Virus record (IMG/VR): IMGVR_UViG_3300018080_000129
Location: 39,501-103,500 of that record
Reading direction: 5' to 3' (one strand)
Source of the DNA: a virus
Length of the DNA: 64,000 nt
Numbering within the stretch: position 1 is the first letter of the stretch; every line of letters begins with the position of its first letter. Both the position numbers and the translations under genes were made by a program. Positions 8,291-15,656 of this stretch are shown piece after piece. The notes beneath the pieces are model-generated. The model had not been told where the DNA came from. It searched no databases and worked only from the letters and a program-made list of their open reading frames with translations.

Positions 8291-8602
8291 CTATACATCC
8301 TCCGCACCATCGAACTCATCCAGCTTCTTCAATTCGGTATAGACAAAGTTCCGGTAATGCACATCCGTCTCGTCAATGGCATAAGAGAAATCGCCAAATG
8401 CGATGAACTCGTTCTGCCCGAACTGGTAATTCTTTACCGTTAGCGGCCTCTTACCGTTCTGCCGAGCGGCTGCATTGTGGTAAACCGCCACCATTATCAT
8501 TCCCTTGGCGTCTGTGTAAATCTGATTGGTTCCAATTATACGCCAGTAAGCTTCGGAATGAGTCACACCAAAATCGTCATCGTAAGAAAGCTGCAAAGCC
8601 AT
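8291..8602 (-). CDS. Hypothetical virion-operon protein
   Basis: 103 residues, strand-rich, with segments such as AYWRIIGTNQIYTDAKGMIMVAV and a C-terminal FGDFSYAIDETDVHYRNFVY. It starts at ATG 8602 after GAGGAGACAAGG, 13 nt downstream of the protease-like gene's TAG stop. A compact beta-rich protein directly after the protease would fit a head-completion or neck component, but this is position only and no family is recognised. Confidence 0.6.
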   Translation of the reverse strand: MALQLSYDDDFGVTHSEAYWRIIGTNQIYTDAKGMIMVAVYHNAAARQNGKRPLTVKNYQFGQNEFIAFGDFSYAIDETDVHYRNFVYTELKKLDEFDGAEDV

Positions 8603-8615
8603 GTCCTTGTCTCCT

Positions 8616-10904
8616 CTAATAATGTCCGTAAAAGTCTGCGGCTACCCGTTTCGCCATTGCCTGCCTGCGAAGCCGTTTCATTTCCTTCAACGTCACGCGC
8701 AACGCAAGCATTCCACTTTTATCCGCTACTCTCATGTGCTCCAGATTCTCGAATATTTCCTCAATCGTCCTATTTGGAATTGCAAGAATGCTGGCAGCCT
8801 TTTTCTCGTCCTCAAGCTGGCTCACAAAATGATTCAGCACCGCTCCCTTGAAAGCTGGTTTGGCTACCCAGGAAGCTTCAATGAATCTGAGAGACTCAGG
8901 GTCGCCTACCAGTTTGCCAGTCGAATCCTTATACGTCCTGCCGCAAAGCTCCGCAACAATGCGCTTCTTGCCGTCCTTGTCCGTGTAATAAGAAAGAAGC
9001 TCCGTCTTCAAATGGATACAGGTATCATCGTTGTCGGTAAACTCTTTGCCACACTTCGAGCACGTCACAATATGGGCAAGGCAGTTTTCGGCTCCAATAC
9101 CGCCACCAACTGTCAGACTGTGTTCTTCTTCTACTTCAAGACAATACACATACATCTTCTCGTTTACATCACTTATAGGTCGAACCTGTTCCACCTTTTT
9201 GATTCGACACATTACAAAATCATCCGATAATTGTTTGTGGAAACGTTTGTGTATTTTCCTTGGGTCGCCATCTGCCCAACGAGTCGTATATGGCGTTACT
9301 TTGCAAACAACCGAAGAAGGCACCGTGATATAATGTGCGGCTCTGTGCGCAACAATTATATCGCCCTGTTTTGTTTCGTGTGCTTCGTTGACCTTCCAAG
9401 AATGATACACACCTATCCGAGTAAGCATTAAACTCAATTGGCTGGCAAGTTTTGGACTTACAGTGGCACCAACAAGCCGTCCACGATTCTTCTTATCCAA
9501 ACAACCATCGCCATCAAACCAAGCACCTACAAGCGCACGAATAGCTGGAAGAGGCCACGAAACTACATCTTCAGTAACTTCTTTACCCCAAGAATAATGA
9601 CCACCATGATTCTTAAACCAATTCACAACATCTTCATTCCAGGCCGTTCGAATTTGACATTGTTTTGATTTTTTCCGCACATACAAAGAAGCGTTGACGT
9701 TAAATTCCTCCTTCAACAATTTTTGCGTTTCTCTTGCAAGCGTTTCTCTTTCGTCAATACTATAAGAAAATTCAACACAACGATATTTTCCCTTCTGTTT
9801 TACAAGATTTCCTTCGGCAAGATATAATCCCAAAAGCCTTGCTTTACCTGTCGAAATACTCTCCGAAGAAATCTCGTACTTACAAGGCATTGTAAGAAAA
9901 TCGCCTTTTTCAAGTTTACATGCTTCTTTCCAACTGAATTTTGGTTTTAATGCTTCTTTTAATGCTGCTTGACGTTGTTGCTTTTTCTCTGGACTATATG
10001 TAATCATAGGATTAAGAATACGAAGTTGATGTCCAGAAAGAAATGCCGCTTGAATAGTTCTACGAGATTTTTCTGCATTGTCCTCTAAGGGCAAGCCACA
10101 ACCACAACTACATTCATCTCGTCTTGTCAACGCCCAAAACTTATGATTTCCAGTACAAATAATTGGGTCAGGCCTTCCATCTATCCAAATCTTATAAATA
10201 TCACCGAACCAATGCGTTTTAATAGGACGTGTTACTTCACGAGCAAAACCACGATGCGTAATGACCTTCTCGCCCTTTTCAACCGTCTCAATAGACTTTT
10301 GAGTTCCATCAGACATTGTAACTAATGTGCCTCTTTGAAAACAACCCATCGAAAGCGTGTCCATCTCGCTGGACTCTATCCTTCTTATGAGGTCAGAATG
10401 CCTGCGATTCGTAGCGACAAGAATGTCTACATACTTGACATTCGCCTTCTTGCCATTCTTACCGACATAGATAACAGGCCGGACAACGGCATCCAGAATT
10501 TTTCCCTTGGAAAGTTCTGGAACCTGAATATGTTCTTCATAGTTTTCCGCACCAATGAAAGAGCGAAAAGTGGCAAGAAGAACAGGCTCCGTCCAGCCAT
10601 TGCCATTGTTATTGATAAGCTCATCACAGGGAGGAATAATGCGATAGCCGTCATCTTCGACGTTGACCGAACTGATAATCGAACAATGAGTGAAAAGATA
10701 ATCGCTAAGATTATACTTGCTCCAGTCAACTTCTATCTTCCTATCGCTGGCAATGCGCATATTGCCTCTGGTGAGCGCAAGCCAGTCTCTTTCAGGATGC
10801 CGAAGAACCTGAACCACGGGCGCATTGATGTCAAAGGCCCGCGATTTCTGACTGGCAATCAGAAGACATTGGTTGGAAGTGCAGCGTCTTTGCATGTTAT
10901 TCAT
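8616..10904 (-). CDS. Prohead-protease-like protein interrupted by an intein
   Basis: 762 residues. The intein runs from Cys188 (block A CFQRGTLV) to Asn607 (ending GIGAEN), followed by Cys608 as +1 nucleophile. It carries two LAGLIDADG-type motifs (LLGLYLAEG and LVGAWFDGDG), so it is a homing intein of about 420 residues. After splicing a protein of about 342 residues remains. It has an N-terminal domain, the phrase SMG|CLAH, a zinc-binding-like CSKC...CIH segment and a basic helical tail. That SMGC...CxxC...CxH pattern and the gene position between portal and scaffold fit the capsid maturation protease family. Catalytic residues were not assigned. The start overlaps the upstream stop. Confidence 0.6.
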   Translation of the reverse strand: MNNMQRRCTSNQCLLIASQKSRAFDINAPVVQVLRHPERDWLALTRGNMRIASDRKIEVDWSKYNLSDYLFTHCSIISSVNVEDDGYRIIPPCDELINNNGNGWTEPVLLATFRSFIGAENYEEHIQVPELSKGKILDAVVRPVIYVGKNGKKANVKYVDILVATNRRHSDLIRRIESSEMDTLSMGCFQRGTLVTMSDGTQKSIETVEKGEKVITHRGFAREVTRPIKTHWFGDIYKIWIDGRPDPIICTGNHKFWALTRRDECSCGCGLPLEDNAEKSRRTIQAAFLSGHQLRILNPMITYSPEKKQQRQAALKEALKPKFSWKEACKLEKGDFLTMPCKYEISSESISTGKARLLGLYLAEGNLVKQKGKYRCVEFSYSIDERETLARETQKLLKEEFNVNASLYVRKKSKQCQIRTAWNEDVVNWFKNHGGHYSWGKEVTEDVVSWPLPAIRALVGAWFDGDGCLDKKNRGRLVGATVSPKLASQLSLMLTRIGVYHSWKVNEAHETKQGDIIVAHRAAHYITVPSSVVCKVTPYTTRWADGDPRKIHKRFHKQLSDDFVMCRIKKVEQVRPISDVNEKMYVYCLEVEEEHSLTVGGGIGAENCLAHIVTCSKCGKEFTDNDDTCIHLKTELLSYYTDKDGKKRIVAELCGRTYKDSTGKLVGDPESLRFIEASWVAKPAFKGAVLNHFVSQLEDEKKAASILAIPNRTIEEIFENLEHMRVADKSGMLALRVTLKEMKRLRRQAMAKRVAADFYGHY
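9084..10343 (-). mobile_element. LAGLIDADG intein in the protease-like gene
   Basis: DNA encoding residues 188-607. Splice blocks are visible: N-terminal CFQRGTLVTMSDG, a block B-like TGNHKFWAL segment, two dodecapeptide motifs, and C-terminal VEEEHSLTVGGGIGAEN before Cys. The insertion point is a conserved SMG|C phrase, typical of inteins that sit in invariant residues. Confidence 0.85.
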
Positions 10905-11629
10905 CCCACATAAGCCACTACGTCATAACGAGATAGAGGCTCATCTATCGAACCCGCTCCTCCCGCCACGACCGTTCCATAAAGCTTGTTCTCCCTACCT
11001 CTATTATTCAGAAAGGGAATCTCGAATGTCCAGACCTTTCCGTTCGGCACACCTTGGTCATTGTGTCGGTACTCCGCGCTGGTTACGTAGGAAGGAATGT
11101 CGGCCTTCTCAAGAGCCTTCCAGACTCTTTGGATGCCTTGCCACGACTCATCACTGAAAATACCTCTGGAAACGCTACCAATGAGCCTGTTGACGATGCG
11201 TTTCGCCGTCTGCTTGCTTTTCCCATCAAGAGGATTCGGATTTTCTGCTGCTTTTTTCTGATACTTCTTGGGCAGAAGATGCTCGTACTTTCCTTCTTCC
11301 GCTTCCTCTTCAAATCTGCTTACGAGGTCTTTGGCAAGTTCTGTTCGCGTAGCCTTATCTGCCAATTCATGCCATTTCTGGCCTCTGATTTTGTTCTCTT
11401 CGACGTATTGTTTCGCAGCACGTTCGGTCAGATACATCATCAACTGGACGGCTCTTCTGGAGTCATAAACACCACGGGCCATCTTCGTGATGAGATTCTT
11501 GGCATACTCTTCCCACACCCTCTTGGGCATCTTTCCCCGAATGAAAGCATCGAGTTCGCCTACCATCGGCTTATCAACAGCCAAGATTTCTCGCGCTATC
11601 CTCAGCAGTTCACGCACGTGAAAATTCAT
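10901..11629 (-). CDS. Hypothetical protein with recurrent leader, upstream of the protease
   Basis: 242 residues from ATG 11629 after GGGAG; the longer frame to 11671 has no better site. It begins with the shared leader (MNFHVRELLRIAREILAV). Residues 45-150 are helical and charged, and a strand-rich C-terminal domain includes TFEIPFLNNRGRENKLYGTVV and ends RYDVVAYVG. It overlaps the protease start as ATGA. The leader plus position next to the prohead genes suggests a head-associated protein. No catalytic motif seen. Confidence 0.6.
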   Translation of the reverse strand: MNFHVRELLRIAREILAVDKPMVGELDAFIRGKMPKRVWEEYAKNLITKMARGVYDSRRAVQLMMYLTERAAKQYVEENKIRGQKWHELADKATRTELAKDLVSRFEEEAEEGKYEHLLPKKYQKKAAENPNPLDGKSKQTAKRIVNRLIGSVSRGIFSDESWQGIQRVWKALEKADIPSYVTSAEYRHNDQGVPNGKVWTFEIPFLNNRGRENKLYGTVVAGGAGSIDEPLSRYDVVAYVG

Positions 11630-11645
11630 GTTCGAACTCCCGCTT

Positions 11646-12002
11646 TTAGGGCTGAAAAACATTGGCGGCAACCATATTGCTCATGTTGCCGTATTTTCTG
11701 TTGCCCGTGGCTGTAAAGAGCGTATCACAATAGCCTTTTTCGCAGGCATCTTGAACTGGAATCTTCATCAGGTCGCGTCCGATAATCGAAATCTGTTCCC
11801 CGATGAGTTCGACATTGTTCAGGGTGCCATTGTTCTGGCTGTTACGGGTAAGCGGTTCCTGCAACCAAGTGCGGCTGGTAAGCATGTTCGTCTTGAACGT
11901 GTTTGCCGCTGTCAGTTCAGCACCTGTTGCGGGATTGTAGCGCAGGGAACGGCCAACCGCATACACCCATCTGGCGTATTCCCAATTATCAATGCCCGTC
12001 AT
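11646..12002 (-). CDS. Hypothetical virion-operon protein
   Basis: 118 residues, asparagine- and threonine-rich with few charges (NPATGAELTAANTFKTNMLTS, NSQNNGTLNNVEL), the composition of a structural protein. Two cysteines close together (CEKGYC) lie near the C-terminus. It overlaps the stop of the holin-like gene's frame by ATGA and is followed 16 nt later by the next gene's start. No family recognised. Confidence 0.6.
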   Translation of the reverse strand: MTGIDNWEYARWVYAVGRSLRYNPATGAELTAANTFKTNMLTSRTWLQEPLTRNSQNNGTLNNVELIGEQISIIGRDLMKIPVQDACEKGYCDTLFTATGNRKYGNMSNMVAANVFQP

Positions 12003-12214
12003 TGAGACTCCTCCTTGTGATTTCCATTCGTTGCTTCAATCTTCTTTTCAAGCTTTTTCACACCCGAACGCAGTGACATTGCCGTGCCGCCGCCGAGAAT
12101 GACCAGCAGCGTTTGAAAAGTCGCATCGTCGATAATCCCGAAATGTTTCAAAACCGCCGCGACTATTACCAGCAATGCCAGAATGTAGGTTCGATAGCCT
12201 GAGAGCTTGTCCAT
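11999..12214 (-). CDS. Small holin-like membrane protein
   Basis: 71 residues from ATG 12214 after GGGGAG; the longer frame to 12232 has no site. A transmembrane helix covers about residues 9-25 (YILALLVIVAAVLKHFG), a second weaker hydrophobic segment lies near 33-47 (TLLVILGGGTAMSL), and the tail is charged (KKLEKKIEATNGNHKEE). One or two membrane passes with a charged C-terminus is the holin layout. Its place inside the head block is unusual, so a virion membrane component is the alternative. Confidence 0.55.
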   Translation of the reverse strand: MDKLSGYRTYILALLVIVAAVLKHFGIIDDATFQTLLVILGGGTAMSLRSGVKKLEKKIEATNGNHKEESQ

Positions 12215-12250
12215 GTTACACTCTCCCCACATCTTCGTGAGATGTGATTA

Positions 12251-12502
12251 CTAAGAACCAATCTTCGAGTTGTTGGAACCCGGATTGAACGCGCCGAGAA
12301 CGGGAACATTCCGGTTCGTGTTCTTGCCGACGTTTTCTGTTCCGAGATAGTCCTTGTCAATCGTCGGCTGCTTTCTGGCGGCTGCCGGATAAGTCGTAAA
12401 GACATTAGGCGGCAGTGCCACTGCGTTGTTTTTGAAGAATGCCAGTTCGTCTTCACGAACGCGACCGGCAATCACTTGCTGATACCTTCTGCTGTAAGCC
12501 AT
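12251..12502 (-). CDS. Hypothetical small virion-operon protein
   Basis: 83 residues from ATG 12502 after GAAAGGAG, preferred over the ATG two codons upstream. A short helical start (RRYQQVIAGRVREDELAFFKN) is followed by a proline-, asparagine- and glycine-rich tail without regular structure (VPVLGAFNPGSNNSKIGS). No family recognised; composition and position suggest a structural accessory protein. Confidence 0.55.
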   Translation of the reverse strand: MAYSRRYQQVIAGRVREDELAFFKNNAVALPPNVFTTYPAAARKQPTIDKDYLGTENVGKNTNRNVPVLGAFNPGSNNSKIGS

Positions 12503-12567
12503 TTTCAAGCTCCTTTCACGTAATCAGAGAAAGAACAATATCACGCTTCATATTGTCCCAACTTACT

Positions 12568-12828
12568 TTAGTTAGGAACACCTTCCTTACGTTTCTTGAT
12601 ATAACCACACATCCGATGCGCGTTTTCCTGAGGAAAACCTTTTTCCTTCATAAAGTAGTTCACGCAGCCACCGAACTTGCTTGGCTTGCCTACGCCCGGA
12701 GCATTCTGGCTCTTGAACTCTTCGGGGCTTTTCATGTATCGCTTGTCAAACGCACCCTTGAGTTCTCTGGCTACGAGCAAATCCTTCGCGATAGCCAGAA
12801 GTGCTCTCGCCACTTTCACCCTGTCCAT
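12568..12828 (-). CDS. Small basic protein with recurrent leader
   Basis: 86 residues from ATG 12828 after GGAGGAAG. The leader helix (MDRVKVARALLAIAKDLLVAR) is followed by a basic domain with conserved-looking glycines and two cysteines (GKPSKFGGCVNYFMKEKG, HRMCGYIKKRKEG). The PGVGKPSKFGGCVNYF phrase resembles small phage proteins of unknown function; I cannot name the family. It sits in the late operon between genes of the head block. Confidence 0.6.
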   Translation of the reverse strand: MDRVKVARALLAIAKDLLVARELKGAFDKRYMKSPEEFKSQNAPGVGKPSKFGGCVNYFMKEKGFPQENAHRMCGYIKKRKEGVPN

Positions 12829-12839
12829 TGTGCTTCCTC

Positions 12840-13148
12840 CTAATCTATTGAATCTACAGAACCTCTTCGGGTTTTGCACTCTGCTGTTACAACCAGCAGC
12901 TTATCTGTCGTTATCTTCCAGCCGCATTTGGGACAGATGTAGATTTTGTTCTTGCGCGTATAGGGCTGCAAATCCATTTCTTTCTTGCATCGGGGACAGT
13001 TCATAACACCAAGCTCATTCTCCGAGCGAGTTGTCCTGTAGATTCTGTCCCGCTCCGCATGATAAACAGCCCTGCGAGTGCGGAGACTGGCAAAACGGCC
13101 ACCAGAAAGCCTGTTGGTAAGTCTCTGAATTATTTCTCTCTCGTTCAT
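12840..13148 (-). CDS. Small zinc-ribbon protein
   Basis: 102 residues from ATG 13148. Residues about 48-85 contain two CxxC knuckles (CPRCKKEM and CPKCGWKI) about 22 residues apart, a classical zinc ribbon. The N-terminal part is basic and helical and the C-terminus ends DSID. Zinc ribbons of this size bind nucleic acid or a polymerase in many systems. It starts just before the stop of the upstream gene, so translation is coupled. Role in the phage unknown. Confidence 0.65.
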   Translation of the reverse strand: MNEREIIQRLTNRLSGGRFASLRTRRAVYHAERDRIYRTTRSENELGVMNCPRCKKEMDLQPYTRKNKIYICPKCGWKITTDKLLVVTAECKTRRGSVDSID

Positions 13149-13155
13149 AAAGTCA

Positions 13156-14238
13156 TCAGCCAATATCTTCTGGCGGGTAGTCAAGAGCCTGCTTCACAGT
13201 AGAAAAGAACTCACTTACTTGGCTTACCGGCCCTTTTTTACTTTCGAATTGACCGAATTCTCCCTTGAATTCACCTGACTTCATTTTATCCATAAAACCT
13301 TTTATCTTCGATGTCCAAGGTGCCTTAACGTTCTTGAGGGCCTCGCCAAATTTCTCGAAATTCTTCTTTGTGGGAGACATCTTGGAAATACTCAAAAGCT
13401 TCTTGACATTCGGGTCTTTGTCTACTGTCGCATGTTCTTTCTTACGATGACCAAGAATGCTATCAAAGAAATCATCAGAAGCATCACTGAATTTTTCCTT
13501 CTTTTCAGGAGCCTTCTTTTCTTTTACCTTTTCCTTGACCTTCTCTTTCACCTTCTCCTTGGTCTCTCCCTCTCCTTTTGCGGGAGCTTCTGTCTTCCTG
13601 AACTTCGGCTTTATCTGAGTGCCAGGATGTTCCTTCTTGTATTTCTTCCACTCCTCTTGAGACCACTCATAATCAGGACTGTGCTCCTTCTGAGCATCCC
13701 TTCGGCTCTTCAAAGTTGCGAAACAAGAGCCTGTCTTGGGTTCCTGAACTCCAGCCTCTTCATAACTCTCATCATGCAGGTCATCTGCTAAATCCTGCAT
13801 GATGGAAAAGCCGCCGCCTCTCGGCTCATCCATTCCATGTGTCTCAGGGTCTCCCACATACTCATCCGTTGGAGCACCTTCTTCTTTTTCCTCCGTAGCC
13901 GCCAAAAACTTGCGTCCTCGGCCTGCCATGCGACGATTTCTGTAACCGTAAGTATCTTCAGTTCCGGCAGTCAATCTCTCTTGCAATTCCTTTCTAATTT
14001 CATCTTCGATGTCCAAGGCCAAAAGAACTTCTTCGGGGTCATGTTGTACGACAGGCCCGCCTCCCCACGCAACATAAACCTTGTTCTCTTTCGGTTCGAT
14101 TCTCCTGACGATTCCGTAGAAACTCGAATCGCCTTTGGAGGAAGCGACGAAAGGCTTTACTATATCATCTACTCTAAACGAGTAAATGATGCCAGAAGCC
14201 TCAGAACGAGAGTAACTGCTTCCTCGACGTATTCTCAT
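13156..14238 (-). CDS. KOW/SH3-like N-terminal protein with charged repeats
   Basis: 360 residues from ATG 14238, directly after AAGGAGAAGG; the longer frame starting with TTG at 14256 would overlap that site. Residues about 20-75 look like a small SH3/KOW-type barrel (DIVKPFV...GIVRRIEPKENKVYVAWGGGPVVQHDPEEVL). The middle is low-complexity, with a KEKV repeat near 230-250 (KEKVKEKVKEKVKEKK). The C-terminus is basic and helical (MKSGEFKGEFGQFESK). It lies upstream of the small late genes. Binding to DNA or another virion protein is plausible but unproven. Confidence 0.55.
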   Translation of the reverse strand: MRIRRGSSYSRSEASGIIYSFRVDDIVKPFVASSKGDSSFYGIVRRIEPKENKVYVAWGGGPVVQHDPEEVLLALDIEDEIRKELQERLTAGTEDTYGYRNRRMAGRGRKFLAATEEKEEGAPTDEYVGDPETHGMDEPRGGGFSIMQDLADDLHDESYEEAGVQEPKTGSCFATLKSRRDAQKEHSPDYEWSQEEWKKYKKEHPGTQIKPKFRKTEAPAKGEGETKEKVKEKVKEKVKEKKAPEKKEKFSDASDDFFDSILGHRKKEHATVDKDPNVKKLLSISKMSPTKKNFEKFGEALKNVKAPWTSKIKGFMDKMKSGEFKGEFGQFESKKGPVSQVSEFFSTVKQALDYPPEDIG

Positions 14239-14269
14239 TTTCCTTCTCCTTGACAAATGCTTTCATACC

Positions 14270-14298
14270 ATATAAGGCATTTATCAAAAAATTATCAC
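14270..14298 (-). promoter_or_regulatory. Promoter-like element
   Basis: Minus strand GTGATA (14293-14298), 17-nt spacer with TTTTTTGATAAA, TTATAT (14270-14275), about 32 nt before ATG 14238. A diverged member of the conserved-spacer class. Confidence 0.45.
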
Positions 14299-14301
14299 TC
14301 C

Positions 14302-14712
14302 TCAGGTAATTTCAACCGGATACTTCAGAACAGGATATTTCCTGTCTGTAATAGCTACATTCCTGATATTCCTCAATGCAAAACTCTTCACATGACGAGC
14401 CTTAACATCCTGAGCGTACAGCATTTTTCTCCTGCCAACCTTGAGCTTCCGATACCTCCAACTCATCGGAGCCACAATGTACTTTTTCAACTCTCCCGTG
14501 GTTGTCTTAACGTACTTGATGATAATCTGTCTTTCCCTGAGAGCCGCTTCGCGTATCGCCAGACGCTTATTGCGCATGGCATAAAGAGTGCCACGAACCT
14601 TTACTGGCCTCGTTCTGACTGGCTTTCTTCGAGCAGCTTTTGCTTCCTGTTGCTTGATGAAATCTGCCCGACTAATTCCTGTCTTGATGAATTCCTTGAT
14701 GTCGCGAGGCAT
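14302..14712 (-). CDS. WYL-like small protein
   Basis: 136 residues. The basic N-terminal half is helical. The C-terminal half reads as a WYL-like SH3-type barrel: IIIKYVKTTTGELKKYIVAP, then GRRKMLYAQDVKARHVKSF, then RNIRNVAITDRKYP. Free-standing WYL domains bind ligands or nucleic acids and often occur in phage and defence contexts. No helix-turn-helix is attached, so it is probably not a classical regulator. It is the last gene before a promoter-like element that starts the next unit. Confidence 0.5.
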   Translation of the reverse strand: MPRDIKEFIKTGISRADFIKQQEAKAARRKPVRTRPVKVRGTLYAMRNKRLAIREAALRERQIIIKYVKTTTGELKKYIVAPMSWRYRKLKVGRRKMLYAQDVKARHVKSFALRNIRNVAITDRKYPVLKYPVEIT

Positions 14713-14732
14713 CTAAAACCCCATCTCATATT

Positions 14733-15035
14733 CTACGAGTCGTGACGATTTGCGTAAGCAGAAGCCATTGGCATTCCAACCTCCACCAGAATCTCCTCTT
14801 CGTTCATCCGCGTGTTTTCCTGATAATCATTCGCGTTCGGATTGGGAATCATGTCGGCAGTATTGGTAGACCATGATGCGCATTGCGTTCCGACATTCGT
14901 GTTCGGCCAATTATTATCCCAACGCATGAACCAGTAAAGTGCTCGGCAGTAACCTTTGTGAACGCAAGTGGTGCAGCCTTGCCCTTGCGGACGTTTCGTT
15001 GTTCCCGTCTCAGGGTAGGGAAATTCGAAGGTCAT
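14733..15035 (-). CDS. Cysteine-containing small virion-operon protein
   Basis: 100 residues with four cysteines arranged GCTTCVHKGYCRAL and GTQCASW, spacing compatible with a metal or disulphide knot. The rest is asparagine- and proline-rich (MIPNPNANDYQENTRM). It overlaps the start of the gene on its 5' side by ATGA. Small cysteine proteins of this shape occur beside phage portal genes, but no named family is recognised. Confidence 0.6.
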   Translation of the reverse strand: MTFEFPYPETGTTKRPQGQGCTTCVHKGYCRALYWFMRWDNNWPNTNVGTQCASWSTNTADMIPNPNANDYQENTRMNEEEILVEVGMPMASAYANRHDS

Positions 15036-15283
15036 TCCTCAAACGCCTCCAAAGCCTTGGCTACGTCTGCGATGTAAGGAGCAATTGCTGTCTCCATCAA
15101 ATCCTTGACTTTTTCCAAGGCCTGCTTCTCCAATTCGTTTTCCGGCTTGACAAGAGACAGAGACTCATCAATCGCCAAAACAGATGCGATGATGTTATCG
15201 ACCGCTTCATCGACAATCACAAGCGGTTCTTTCTCCTCCTGCGCCAGTTCCGTCGCAATTTTCTCGGCATTATCTGCATCCAT
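15032..15283 (-). CDS. Small acidic helical protein
   Basis: 83 residues, strongly acidic and helical throughout (EKIATELAQEEKEPLVIVDEAV, ENELEKQALEKVKDLMETAI). It starts at ATG 15283 after GAAAGGGAA, about 35 nt downstream of a promoter-like element. First gene of a short operon with 14733 and possibly 14302. An adaptor or chaperone-like helper is conceivable; no family recognised. Confidence 0.6.
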   Translation of the reverse strand: MDADNAEKIATELAQEEKEPLVIVDEAVDNIIASVLAIDESLSLVKPENELEKQALEKVKDLMETAIAPYIADVAKALEAFEE

Positions 15284-15317
15284 AATATTCCCTTTCGTAG
15301 ACTTTCAAGAGCCTACA

Positions 15318-15346
15318 ATATAATGGGAATATAAAAGAATTATCAC
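15318..15346 (-). promoter_or_regulatory. Promoter-like element, conserved-spacer class
   Basis: Minus strand GTGATA (15341-15346), spacer ATTCTTTTATATTCCCA (17 nt), TTATAT (15318-15323). The spacer is identical over 14 nt to the elements at 1869 and 50601. It abuts the upstream terminator, so one transcript ends and another begins within about 60 nt. Confidence 0.65.
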
Positions 15347-15374
15347 AAAAAAAGCCCTTGCAAAAGCAAGGGCT
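15346..15374 (-). terminator. Rho-independent terminator after the portal operon
   Basis: Minus strand hairpin AGCCCTTGC-TTTT-GCAAGGGCT (9 perfect pairs) followed by seven T. It ends the transcript carrying terminase, portal and the small gene at 15408. Confidence 0.9.
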
Positions 15375-15407
15375 ACCGACAAACGACTACACCCGCAACA
15401 CGAGGGG

Positions 15408-15647
15408 CTAATCAGGCCTGTCGTCGGGGTCTTTCTCTGTATCTAAATCCCTATCTTTTGGGGTTTTACGCTTTGTCCTGTACCGTTCCTTGACATCATC
15501 TCTTGGAGGTTTGAATTCAGGTTCGCGGTCTCTGCCTTTGGAAGCTCCTCCCGTGTCGGACATCAGGTCTTTGTCCTTGCGCTTGACCTGAAGCCCTCTG
15601 ACTGCCCAACGGAGAACTTTCGCTACTATCCTTTTTTCATCTACCAT
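15408..15647 (-). CDS. Small charged protein with recurrent leader
   Basis: 79 residues. A leader-like helix (VDEKRIVAKVLRWAVRGLQV) is followed by a disordered, extremely charged tail (KDRDLDTEKDPDDRPD). It lies directly downstream of the portal gene and upstream of the terminator at 15346. The leader links it to the other small head-region proteins. Function unknown. Confidence 0.6.
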   Translation of the reverse strand: MVDEKRIVAKVLRWAVRGLQVKRKDKDLMSDTGGASKGRDREPEFKPPRDDVKERYRTKRKTPKDRDLDTEKDPDDRPD

Positions 15648-15656
15648 GACATGTCC

